Part shown: one piece after another, positions 45,998 to 57,242 of the stretch | Layout of the letters: every line of letters starts with the position of its first letter | Numbering within the stretch: the stretch's first letter is position 1 | Assembly (NCBI GenBank): GCA_010094045.1 | Contig: ML986692.1 | Span: 1-64,000, forward strand | Reading direction: 5' to 3' | DNA from: Lojkania enalia | Taxonomy: Eukaryota; Ascomycota; Dothideomycetes; Pleosporales | DNA: 64,000 nucleotides | Position numbers and translations under genes: made by a program | Notes under the pieces: model-generated | Database searches by the model: none | Told to the model about the DNA's origin: nothing | Seen by the model: the letters and a program-made list of their open reading frames with translations, nothing else

Positions 45998-48900
45998 ATG
46001 GACATCTTTGTTCGGAACTTGCCAATCAACACCAACCACCAAGAAGTGAGGACATTCCTTAGGAGTACCCTTTCACAGTTTGATATCGTGGTCTTTGATG
46101 TTATCAAAAATCCGGACAAACGATTTGCGACTATAACCATCGCCGACGAAAACAAAGCACAGAGCTTCCTCACAAGATGCGGTAGCCATCAGGCCAGACA
46201 TCGACTCCATTATCGCGGCGCTCCGTTGACCTTCGTGAAGAGCAATCTGAGAGGACAACCTGATGCATTGAAAGTACGGGTATTGCTGCGAGAAGAGGAA
46301 GAATGGCGAGCAAAGGGATCTGAATCCGTTGCTGCGAATCTGACCTTGCCGAGATTTCACTTTGCCTCACTAGCCACCGGAATATGGACGTACGACAAGC
46401 ATGGTCGGCTCACCTTTGACCAGAAGTACTATGATCCCCGAGATGGAACTATCACGTTTGGTAGAAATGCAATGGTCATTTTTCTCCGGAAGGGCCCCCA
46501 TGAACCTATTAATTATCATGAGAGAATCGATATAAAGAATTCTATCGTCGAGCATTCAATTCCATCAATGGGACAAGATCATCACTGTATCATTTACATT
46601 ACGACCATAATGCCACCAAGGATATACGAGGTTCAAAATGAAAACTCTCTCCGCTATTACACCGGCGAGCACGATATTGTGCAAGGCCTCATGGCTTTGA
46701 AGGTGGAGGACAGAGGAAAGCAGATGTTGAGGCGTTGCAACATCCGTGCCGACTACCGGAAAAATGCCGGACTTTGCATGGTATATCGACTTGTGGTCAC
46801 GGATGCAGACCAGGCGCTTCAAATATGGGCGTTTTTGAAGCACACCTCAGCAGTTCCCCGAAGGAATTGCTTCAAGATTACGGTACCCGAAGTGCAGAGT
46901 CAAACTATAGAGCAAGACTTGGCTTCTCTAGATGCTAGGCTTGCAAACGGCATTAGAGAGCTTGACTTTGCTTGCCGATTTCAACTTCTGTCCCTCGTGT
47001 TGGAGGGTATATTAAGTCCCACCTTAACTCACTGTCTACTCCCACACTTAGAGCACACATTGAAGGCGAACAAGTGTGTTCCCAAGACTATGGCAGACGC
47101 CATTAGCAAGCTTAGATACCAACTACCGACGCCGAACTGGAACTTGTGTGCAAGAGACCTAAGTATCACATCGATTCTTAAACTCGTCAAAAGCAACATC
47201 AATAGTCTCCAAGAAAGTGCTTCAACATCCAAAGATATCCTTCAGGTCGAGACCCGACATCACCACTTGACACTCACTTATAAAGCGACCGTCACGCCTA
47301 CAGGAATGCTACTCAGTGGACCCGATATAGGAGTGACAAATAGAGTCCTCAGGAAATACTCTACCCATAGCGACTACTTTATGCGGGTCCGCTTTGCAGA
47401 AGAAGATGGCTCGGGTATAGTGTACGATAGCCGTGCCTCTCAGGAACAAATCTATGCACGTTTCAGACAAGTATTGCAAGGGGGAATTCAGATTGCAGGC
47501 CGGACCTATGAGTTCCTAGGCTTCTCTCACTCCTCATTGCACTATCATACCGCTTGGTTCATGGCACCTCTCCGGTTCGGTCACGGACCTTCAATCACGG
47601 CTAGAGACGTTATACAGGACCTAGGGCATTTCTCCCATTTGCACTGTAGCGCCAAATGTGCCGCTCGCATTGGGCAAGCTTTCTCCGACACATTGTTCGC
47701 TATCCCTCTTTCTAGCGACGTCTACGTCAATGAGGACTTGGAAGACGTCAAGAGGAATGGACATGTCTTCTCAGATGGATGTGGCACCATATCATTGGAC
47801 TTGTTGCAAGCAGTATGGAGGAGGCTACCATCCGAGCGTCAACAACAGAAGCCAACAGTTCTCCAAATTCGGTACCGAGGCGCCAAAGGAGTCGTCTCAC
47901 TGGATACGAGTTTACCTGGTAAACAGCTCCTCATCCGGAAAAGCATGAAAAAATTCGAGGCAACCGAAGGTTGGCGTGACATTGAGGTATGTTCTGGAAA
48001 GAATAAATTTTACTTAATCCTGTTTCACCAGTGCCTATCAGGCTACTAATCCAATGTTGATTAACGTTACATTGGAGAAGAATTCAAAATCAATGCTAAT
48101 GCAGCCTGCCATAATGTCATGTTAAGTTTATCTTGATATATACGTATTCGGCTGACATGTATTCATCTTGGCAGATATGTGGAGCGAGCTACAAGCCTCT
48201 CACCTTGTTCTTGAACCAACAATTCATCAAAATCCTTGAAGATCTCGGCGTCTCGCTTAGCAATTTCCTCCAGGTTCAAAACGATGCTTTGCGAGAACTA
48301 AATATGATACTACAGAACCCTCTGAATACGGCAAACTTCTTGGAGTATTGCCGCTCTGGCATTTCTGCCGGGATGCCTACATTGCTACGGCTCTTGAACG
48401 ACATCGGCCTTTCATTTCAGGCAGATGCCTTTCTCGCTAACATGGTCCAAATTGTCGCTTTTGCTACTCTGCGAGACATGAAATACAGAGCCAGGATTCC
48501 AGTAAAGGATGGTGTTTTGCTCTACGGAATAATGGACGAATCGGGAGAATTGAAAGAGGGAGAGGTCTATATTGCCACGAGGGCGATTGGACAAGACGGC
48601 AAATTCGATGAATTTGTGCTAGTACAAGACCGTGTAGTTGTCACCAGAGCGCCGGCCTTGCATCCAGGCGACATCCAAGTAGTCAAGGCCGTAAATTTGC
48701 CGCATAACTTTCGACTTAAAGCACTGTTTAATTGCATTGTTTTCAGTAAGCATGGAGTACGAGATCTTCCAAGTCAACTGGGAGGTGGCGACCTAGATGG
48801 TGGTAAGTGCAACTACAAACTATAACCGATACAAGCACAATAAGCCCTTAAGAGCCGAGGTCTCGCTTCAGCATGCTTGTAAGGAATGACCTAGCGTATC

Positions 48901-50193
48901 TTTCAAGAGCTCCGATTGAAGCGGCTAGATCCTATGTCTATTTGTTAAGTTAGAGTTGCTAACTTCCTCGTTTAGATTTATTTCATATCATCTACGACCG
49001 AAGGCTCATCCCACCGCGCACCGCATCACCATCAGAGTATGCTGCGGCACCCGCTAAAGATCTAGGAAGGTCCGTTCAACGAGAAGATATTATTGATTTC
49101 TTCGTTGAGTATATGCATTCGGATCGGCTAGGACAAATCTCCAACATGCACAAAGTGCTAGCCGATCAAGCAGCCCTTGGTACGGAAGAGCCAAATTGCA
49201 TCCTCCTCGCTGAGCTGGCGTCCGTCGCTGTAGATTACACGAAGTCGGGGAACCCGGTGAGTTTCTTTTAGTGTGTAAATACAAGTTAAAAATAATTATA
49301 CTGATCACAAACCAGGTGTCAATGGACAATGTGCCGAGAGGTTACTACAATATAAGGCCAGATTTTATGAATGGCGGTGGATCCTCCATCGGCCTTAAGG
49401 ATCAGGAAATTGTTCTCGAAGCCGCCCAAGCAGAAAGCGTTCATGATCCGGACATCATCAACCTCATTGATCCTTCCACAAACAAGTAAGTTCCTGACGT
49501 AGCTAAGACTGGCGATAACACACAATCTAACCACTTCCCAGCCTTCGCTACTACAGGAGCCCCAGAAGCCTAGGGGTCCTTTACAGAGAAATTGACGAGA
49601 CCAAGTTCTTCAGACAAATGAACGATAATGTGCAAGCTGCTCGCCAATCTATGAATCACGAAAGCTTAATGGAGAAATTGGACAGATACATAGATCGAGA
49701 AGCTAGTTTCCTGCAATGGGAGCACTACCGCAACTTTGCGGAGCAGCTGCGACAAGTGTATGCTACATTTTATAAATCTCTTGCCCGGATACCCTCACTC
49801 ACAGGGAACAGTTACGAAGACACAATGCTCGATATCATGCATTCATATCAAATCCACCGCGGAGAGCCCCTCGGTGAACTCGAAGTCTTCTCTGGCAACA
49901 TCTTCGGTAGCAAGATGCGCAATCTGACACGCCACGTACGCGAGGCCAACAACGAGGTCCGCGAACAGTTCAATAGGCACGTCTCGGCCGTGCTAAGTCG
50001 AATCGTGCATGGCGATGGGGATGGTGATGAAGAGGATGAAGCGCTGCCAAGGGCCATAGCCTGTTTCAAGATTGCGAGGGAGACAGAAAAGTGGGAGAAT
50101 TCGGTCAATTTGAAGAGCTTTGAGTATGTGACGGCGGGCTGCTGCTTAGAGAGGCTGTGGGTCTACCAGGGTTGCCACTTGAGAAGGCTATAG
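45998..50193 (+). CDS. RNA-dependent RNA polymerase (RNA silencing)
   Basis: Cellular RdRP of the QDE-1/SAD-1/Rdp1 family, which copies aberrant RNA into dsRNA for Dicer in quelling, meiotic silencing or heterochromatin formation. Exons 45998-47986, 48175-48802, 48976-49256, 49316-49485 and 49542-50193 give 1239 aa. An RRM-like domain opens the protein (MDIFVRNLPINTNH, about 1-75), as in SAD-1/Rdp1-class enzymes. The catalytic core runs from about 470 to 1000 with HVFSDGCGTIS, QIRYRGAKGVVS and LNQQFIKILEDLG. The active-site DLDGD (869-873) is formed across the second intron and is intact. The length fits Rdp1 (1215). The first two introns are long for this window (188 and 173 nt). Subclass assignment is inferred from the RRM and length. 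Confidence 0.95.
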
Positions 50194-50816
50194 ACTAGAA
50201 TGAGTCGGATTAGGGAAATAGCTAGATTAAGGCTTGGACATTTTTCGGTTGTGTTATGGTGTGATGGGATTTCTTATGGTGGTTTCTACGGACAACGGCA
50301 TGCATTATATGAATCACGAATCCACAGCCCTGCTGTTCTATCACGAGACGGATCCGGGTGTGCTCGGCATACGGAGTAAAGGGGGACTAATATGAAAATT
50401 GCTGCATGGGGTGGCATATGATCGGCCTCTTTATGAATTCTTGGGCTTTCGGCTCCAACAGACCGGGATTCTTAGACGGCATTTATAGTTCGGATGGCGG
50501 ATATCATGGGGAAATTTCTGCCAGTGTAAAAGAGGATTCTCTCTTTTGTGTAGGAGAATAACAAAATATACATTCCCACATATGTTTTTGATGTTGCTAT
50601 TGTGATGACTGGTGTAAGCGGAGTAAGGAGTCAATGCCGTGCTGAAAGTCTTGACGGAAATAGAGGAAAGGATTACATTAACTGATTATCGTGTCTCATC
50701 TCGGAGTCGTGTGTATCCAAATATTCTTACTATCCCCAAGCCGTCAAATGCCTCTCGCGCTCCATTCTGCCACCTCTCCAATACCTTCCCTTACCCTTCT
50801 CCCCTCTCAACACCCC
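50194..50816. other. Convergent 3' flanks
   Basis: Between the RdRP stop and the FluG stop. Presumed UTRs only; the stretch next to FluG is C/T-rich but has no domain-bearing frame. Confidence 0.5.
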
Positions 50817-53637
50817 TCAATACCTTTCAATCAACCAAACTCTCCGCTCCTCATCTCCCATCTTCCCCAACATCTCCTGCTCTGCCCTCTTCATACTCAA
50901 AAAGTCCCTTACAAAACCATTCGCCAACACAGTCCCCAACATTTCATCCTCCTCCAATGCCGCCATCGCCTCCTCTACACTCGTCGGCATCTTTTCGGTA
51001 ACACCGAACTCCCTCCTCTGCGACTCGCTCAGCAACGAAGGATTAACATTAACATCCTTCTCGACGAACTCATTTTCCCCACTCTTGACACCTAGCAAGC
51101 CCGCTCCGACAATCGCCGATAGCGCAAAATACATATTCGCCAGCCCATCCAGACACCTGACTTCCCATCTCCCATCCCTCACACGTCGCAACGGTGTCTC
51201 GCGATTCTGCGTGCCCCACGCCACCCAAGTGCCCCCCGTCCATGCATCATCCTTAACCCTCGCATAGGAGCTCCTCTCTGGCATACTAAACGCACAGATG
51301 GCAGCCAGGTGCCTCAACACACCTCCAACAAAGAACTGTATATCCCTATTCGGCGGATCCAGCGAGATATGTGCATGGGCCGCGGTGCCTATACCGGGAA
51401 AAGGCTGCGGATGCAGCGTTGCGCGGAGATTATGCGTCGCCGCGATCTGGGCGATCATCTGCCTAGCCTGGATTAAAGTGTCTATGGCAAGGAGGGGCGG
51501 GAGGGGCGGCAGTACAAACTCGTATTGGCCGGGCCCGGACTCGGCGTGGAATTGTTGGAGTGGAATGCCGGTTTCTTGGAGGTTGTCTGCGATTTCGATG
51601 AGGAGGGGGAGGTGGAGCCACTGCTCTGGCGTGAGGGTACCCCAGGCGTGCGTTTGCGTGAGGGGCATGTAGGGGCTGTGGTCTGTAGTGGAGGTCGACT
51701 GTTTGAGGAATGTCACTTCAATTTCGAAGCCGATGAGGAGCGAGATGCCGTGGTTGAACTTCAGGTCGTTGACCAGGATCTCCAAATTCGAGCGTGGACA
51801 CTCGCGGATAGGGTTCCCGGCTTCGTCGCGCCAAAATGAAAGAACGGTTGCGGAGGGAAGGGGATCTTTTCTATGTGTGCGTCGCAGGGACCGGAGATCG
51901 GGCTCGACGTATATCTGGCCGACTGGATTGACGACGGGTGTGATGCCATCATTTTGCAGAGTTCCTGTGTTGCCTTGGGAGATGCCGATGCGGTTTCCTT
52001 CTCGGATAAGCCCCTCAAATTCTTTGATTGGTAGGATTCTGGCGCGGATAGTCGCCATGTAGTCGAGCCATTCGACGTAGACGTACTTAACTTCTGAGTT
52101 CCTCTGCATAAAGGCTTCGAAGACTGATAAATCGTAAACCTGAGGAGACTGCGGTGGAGGAGGGAAAGAGGGTGTTTGGGAGGGTGAGGCCGTGGGTCCC
52201 TCTGACCTGAATAATGGTACGGAAGGAAGTGGACCGGAAGTCTCAGCTGGGGGGTCCGGTTTGGGGTGCCAGGCAATAGGTTTTGGGGCTTCGGTAGCTA
52301 GGTCTTGGTAATCTGCTTGATATCGTAAATCATATAGTGAATTCGCGTTGTTGAACAATATATCCTTGGTCATGGCGATGGCCTGGTGCGGAGTGATATC
52401 CTCCTTCTCTATGTACTCAAGTAGGATCTACAAAGATTAGCACGAGCTTAAAATGACGGCATGAGCGACGTACTTCCAGCCACACCTCTCGGAACTGCTT
52501 ATTCGCTAGCCAAAAAGTCTCTGGGAAATAGTGTCCGTCCGTGGAGTAAAGGAGTTTGGAACCTGGCGTTAGTTCCAAGGCCTGCCTAAGAATGGTCTTC
52601 TGCCCGTCTCTACTAACCATCGGAAACACTTCCCCAACATCAAGATAGACATGCTTATATACTGTGGCCAGGTAGCCAGCCTCCTGTGTATATGGATATG
52701 CCGAATGCAATAACACAAATGGTATGCGGGAGTAATTCTCAATTAGAGGTTGTAGATAAGCTGGGTTGGATTCGCGAAGGCCAATGTCGTTATCTCCAAG
52801 CCCAGTATGTAGTTGGAGGGGCTTTGAGAGTGCTTCCTTATGTGGCAGTCTTTCAGAAAGCACCTCCAGTGCCCGTAGGACTAGATAGTCGTTAAGCGGC
52901 TTCTTTTGGATCCTGAATTTCCTTTTCCGAATGCAACGCTCAACATATCTTTCAAAGGGATCGCCCACTTCTCGAGCAGCTATTTCGTAGTCAGGCTCGA
53001 TATCTAACCCTGTTCTATAACATATGACTGTTTTGAAGCCGGCCACCTCTGTATCCTGGATCGCTTCCTGAATCTCCCGCTCAAACTCTTCCGTAAAAGT
53101 TATCCATATATCAGTAAGATAGCTTTCGTCTCTAAGATCGCCCTCAGAAGCATCTCTCAGAATGCTTTCCATCAGCTGCTCCGCAACAGTCTCTATGCGG
53201 ACAATCCTCTTCGAAGGCGCCTTGGCGTATCGATCGTGGTGATCATAAGGGTACACCTTCCCCGGCCCCGTAAGCCCGTCGTCTAGCAAAAGCGCATGCG
53301 TGCCTTCGAAACACTTTTGATACAACCTCTCTGGAGCAGATCTCAGCCATTCGATTCGCTGCTCACGAACATCGTCCCAGTCCGCATTATCCTGCAGCTC
53401 GTAGAGCTGTCGAAGTTGTCGTGCCGCTCGTAGGTGAGGAAGTGATTTAAATGTGTCTCTTAATGCCCGACCCTGCGCTTCTGTTGTTATCGTCTCGAAA
53501 GGAACTGTATCCAGGTGTGTTGGCAGGAGAAGGTTGTGGGCGTGATTGTCAATAATGGGGTAGTTATTAACCACATGGCAAACTTGTTCCAGGGTAGGCG
53601 GCGGCGGAGGCGGAGGCGGGGAAGGAAGAGAATTCAT
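50817..53637 (-). CDS. fluG: FluG-type fusion: amidohydrolase plus glutamine-synthetase-like
   Basis: Two-domain protein of the FluG family, needed in Aspergillus to make the extracellular signal that starts conidiation. Exon 1 (53637-52474) and exon 2 (52427-50817) join through a 47-nt intron to give 924 aa. The N-terminal ~390 residues are an amidohydrolase-2 domain: PIIDNHAHN (metal ligands), LQLHTGLGDND, and STDGHYFPETFW. A Pro-rich linker follows. The C-terminal half is glutamine-synthetase-like: GFEIEVTFL, AESGPGQYEFVLPP, GTAAHAHISL and TWVAWGTQNRETPLR. The tract of eight prolines near the N-terminus is unusual. A typical FluG is about 865 aa. If the intron were missed, two separate genes would be called. 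GS-type activity of FluG is unproven in the family. Confidence 0.92.
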
Positions 53638-54970
53638 CGTGTCAGGTATCTTAAGACTTTGTTGACTATATTACAATGCGGAATAGGAGCGGATGATCCT
53701 TCTAGACCTATAGCCGGTCTTTCTCAGGTGAGGTTAGTAGCAGTAGTTCCGCACACCTCGAAAATTGCCTCAAGTTTCCAGCCCAGTGTACCGACTAGAG
53801 TCTCTTTGCGATTTTCCTGACCTCACAATATCACAATAGGAACCTTGGCAGCAAATTTTGGGAATGCAAGGTATCTCGCGAACTGGGTCTTCCACTCCAA
53901 ATGACGTCGCTTGGGCGGAAAGGCCGGTTAGGCAATGCTGAGTCGCAGTTTTGTCAGAACACTCCCTCACGGGATGAAAAGCACTGATTTGGGATCCAAA
54001 AACACCAAAGAGATGTAAATGTTCGAATCCAAGGGCATTAGACCTGTTCAGACTCGAGGTCAGATGCAGAATCGACGCTAACATGGCCCACTAACCATTT
54101 TCGGAGCTCTCCAACCGGCACTACTTTAGCGACGATGCTTGGAGACATTAGACTTTGTATAAGACTAGTTGTATAATGCCTACTTAGATCAAGGCTTCCA
54201 TATCTCTCGAAAAGAGTATCCAGGTGTCTGCCACCCAAGAGTTTCTAAGAATTGGCCTGTATTCAGTCAGCGCGGAAAGAAACCGCACGTGGTTGCAGAC
54301 AATTGGTATCATGAGTTGTCACCATCCTCTTAGAACATGTGAGATTCCTCCAAATTCTGTAAGCAAACTGGAACGAAACTTCCAATCACCACTCCGCACT
54401 CTACGAAAAAATCTCGATCCAAAATGTGGCCTTGAAATAACTATGCTCCCGTTGGAGATCCTCATCACCAATCACGCGATCCTCCGTAAACGCCTAATCA
54501 CACCACTACCACCGCTACATCGCCGCCGGCCTCTCCCGAGTCTCTCGACCCAACGCTTGGCCAATACATCCCTCTACCAAGTGTCAGCCGACAATCCCAT
54601 ACGTGCTCGTACGCTAGAAAGTTCATGTCCCGGCCAAATGGGCATCCCGTGGCGCCCCTGAGTCGATCATTCGTGATGGCTCTACGTGGTTGCTCGCCCA
54701 ATGTACGTGGAGCGTGTCGTACGATGTGAGGGGGCAGTGCGAACATTCATGTGTAAATATTTATAAAAAGGGGACATTGCCACTCGGTGTAGAGAAACAT
54801 TGGACTTCATTCAATTGAACTCGAAACATCTTTGCGTTCTCATCTCCAAAAACCATACTTCTCTAAACAACTACTACCAACCTACCAAAGACCTAATAAA
54901 TCGCTACCTCCAGCCTACACTCCAACAGCAGCCACATTCCGGAGAAACAAAAAACATCCAAATACCTATC
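53638..54970. other. Divergent intergenic region, FluG and SDR promoters
   Basis: 1.3 kb with no supported gene; a 145-codon frame at 54224-54661 has no domain. The SDR side has a TATA box at 54762-54769. Presumed FluG control elements lie near 53.64-54.0 kb, none recognised. Confidence 0.5.
54762..54769 (+). promoter_or_regulatory. TATA box of the SDR gene
   Basis: TATAAAAA lies 202 bp upstream of the SDR start codon at 54971, and a purine/AC-rich leader of plausible length follows. Confidence 0.5.
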
Positions 54971-55793
54971 ATGCGTAACATTCTAATCGTCGGTGCCACG
55001 CGCGGCCTCGGCCACTCCCTCGCCCACCAATACGCCAAAGCCGGCAAAACTGTCTACGCCACAGCGCGATACTCAGTCCCGCAATCCCCTGTCGCAGGTA
55101 TCCACTGGATCGGCAATATCGACATCGCCAAAGAGTCCGCCGGCCGCCTTATCTCGGCGCACTGGCAAGAAGAAACGAAAATCGACGTCCTCATCCTGTG
55201 CGCCAACTACTTCGCCGAGGAGACCCTCGACGAGCTGAACTGGTACAAGCAGACCAAGATGTACGAGACCGTGGCCATTGGGCCCGTTTTCCTTATCAAG
55301 CATCTCGTCGATGCGGGGATACTCAAGAAGGGGAGCAGAGTTGTGTTAGTAGGAAGTGAGAATGGGAGTGTAGCGCTGCGCCACGAGACCGGCGGCGCGG
55401 GCAACTACGGCGGGCATGGTAGCAAGGCGGCGCTGAATATGGTGGGCAGGCTGCTTAGTATCGATTTGAAGGAGCGCGGGATCGCAGTGGCGATTGTGCA
55501 TACAGGGTACTTAAGGAAGGAGAATCGGGAGGGGTATTTTGAGACGGGAGATAAGAATGGTGAGTGTACTATTGATTACGAACTACGGTTCGTTGTTTGG
55601 GGATGTGTGCTAATGGGGCGCAGCTGTGAAACCGGATGAGGCTGCTACGTCGCTGCGACGATGGATCGACACATTTGATATGTGCCAGACGGGCCAGTTC
55701 TGGGCGGTGCGAGGCGCGGCGGATATCAAGACTGCGGAGGCGGTGCTTGGGCCACTCGAGAAGCTGGCTACCCCGCTTCAGCTTCCGTGGTGA
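54971..55793 (+). CDS. Short-chain dehydrogenase/reductase, atypical active site
   Basis: NAD(P)-binding Rossmann oxidoreductase of the C-factor-like classical SDR group. Exons 54971-55559 and 55624-55793 give 252 aa. The cofactor motif is near-canonical: VGATRGLG (7-14, in place of TGxxxGxG). ILCANY corresponds to the NNAG region but lacks the Asn-Ala-Gly. The catalytic Ser is present in VVLVGSENGS. In the active-site block, NYGGHGSKAALN, the Lys (152) is kept, but the residue four before it, normally the catalytic Tyr, is Gly148; a Tyr sits two residues earlier (146). The enzyme may be inactive, use a shifted Tyr, or act as a binding protein. No metabolic cluster is visible. Confidence 0.85.
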
Positions 55794-56449
55794 CCAATTC
55801 TTGGCGTGGAAAGATTGATATGTGGTTCTTTATGTCGTTCTGCATTCTGGGTGACGCAAGCATCAGCGTTGGTGTTTATGATGACATGGGGACTATCCTG
55901 TAATGATTGCTTGGTTATGACCAAGACATGATGTATAATGTTTCTCTTCACTATAAGTAATGGGCATATAAATCCACGCTATTCGAAATACTACGCAGTA
56001 GTTCAAACAAGCCCAATCTGAACACGTGACATCGCCATCCTCCCAAACCACGCCACCGGATCAACCTCGTCAACTTCAGACGAAGTATGCGAAACCACGC
56101 AACGTGACACAACACCAACAACAATAAAACAAACATCTCCGGACGTCTGTTTCCCATCTCTGCCTGGCTGTGAAACAAACTTCGGGGCTTATTATTGTGT
56201 GTCTAGTACCATTCCGCCCGCCGCACGGAGGTGTTCCGAAACTCCGTCGTGAGTCCTGCGTTAAGTAGTCTGAAAAGAGAAATACTCCGACCACGGCTAC
56301 GTGCCTCAATGTTTCATCACTCACCTGACCGTATAACGCAGAAACACGAAAGCATCCGCATCTGCATCCCCAAGATAGGCCCGCCCAGACCCGAAAAGCC
56401 CGTAACTATCAGCCGTGTACAGCACCGGCTCTTTCCAAAAGGTAAGGAG

Positions 56450-56472
56450 AAAAAAAAAAAAAAAAAAAAAAA
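56450..56472 (+). repeat. Poly-A run (23 A)
   Basis: Twenty-three consecutive A in intergenic DNA 3' of the SDR gene. Confidence 0.9.
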
Positions 56473-56795
56473 GAAACTTTTGACAAGAAGCAAAAGACAT
56501 TCAGTCCCGGAAATGGTAGGCCACTTACATTCCCCAAAGCCTTACAGCTCCATCAAACACCCAATCAAAGAAACGCTTCCAACCCTCCCCACTTTACTAG
56601 CTCAGAGAACAGCGCACCTACTAGTTGCGCCCTTCAACCTTACAACAAAACAACCCACTACAGTCCCAGGCCCTCTCATCTCCACCCTAACCCCCCAAAA
56701 TCCTGTCTCCTAGGCGGTGAATTGAGTTAGCTTAGTAGACACAGATACCAGCCTACTACACCATCCATAGCGAATACCCACAGAACCGTATATTA

Positions 56796-56797
<2 letters not shown>

Positions 56798-56827
<30 letters not shown>
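56798..56827. repeat. AT dinucleotide microsatellite
   Basis: About 15 AT units; likely length-variable. Confidence 0.9.
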
Positions 56828-56829
<2 letters not shown>

Positions 56830-57124
56830 GCTTTAACACGTCATATTGAACAACCCACTTCAGCTTCCACTCCAAAAATCCCCAAAAACAACTATTCCTC
56901 ACATTCACAGTACAGATTATAACCGCCGTTAAGAACAAGTAATCGCTCAATTGATTCAATGATATCACGCTAGAAATGCCTCTCCCACCTACTGGATCAT
57001 CAATCCCAATCACTCACTCAATCAATCTCTTACATCCATACACACCATCCATCCATCCGTCCCTTAGCTGCCCCATACACTCCTCTTGGACGTTAAATCA
57101 AGATATGCATAACACTGTACAATT

Positions 57125-57142
57125 AAAAAAAAAAAAAAAAAA
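57125..57142 (+). repeat. Poly-A run (18 A)
   Basis: Eighteen consecutive A about 100 bp beyond the stop of the GH72 gene. On that gene's strand this is a T run in the 3' flank. Confidence 0.9.
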
Positions 57143-57242
57143 CTTAAAAGGAATGAAATATCTCTTTTCCAATCACCCCACCCCGCTATCTCAAACGAAA
57201 ACCGAAAATTTTCCGCTTCCCACATCCGCCCACAATGATTAA

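Larger units (their letters stand above)
55794..57242. other. Convergent 3' flank region with simple repeats
   Basis: Between the SDR and GH72 stops. Holds two long A runs and an AT repeat. A 160-codon frame at 56231-56713 runs through the A run as poly-Lys and is not credible. Confidence 0.6.

Noticed and set aside
48032..48120. Constitutive extra exon in the RdRP
   Set aside because: It is 89 nt and would shift the frame; skipping it gives the conserved I-C-G-A block directly after D-I-E, as in other RdRPs.
52417..53637. Separate amidohydrolase gene and separate glutamine-synthetase gene
   Set aside because: A 47-nt GT-AG intron joins them in phase and the resulting domain order is that of FluG, so one gene is called.
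54224..54661. 145-codon frame between FluG and the SDR
   Set aside because: No domain, no splice signals, and it overlaps presumed promoter DNA.
56231..56713. 160-codon frame after the SDR gene
   Set aside because: Passes through a 23-A run as poly-Lys and has no domain; intergenic by context.
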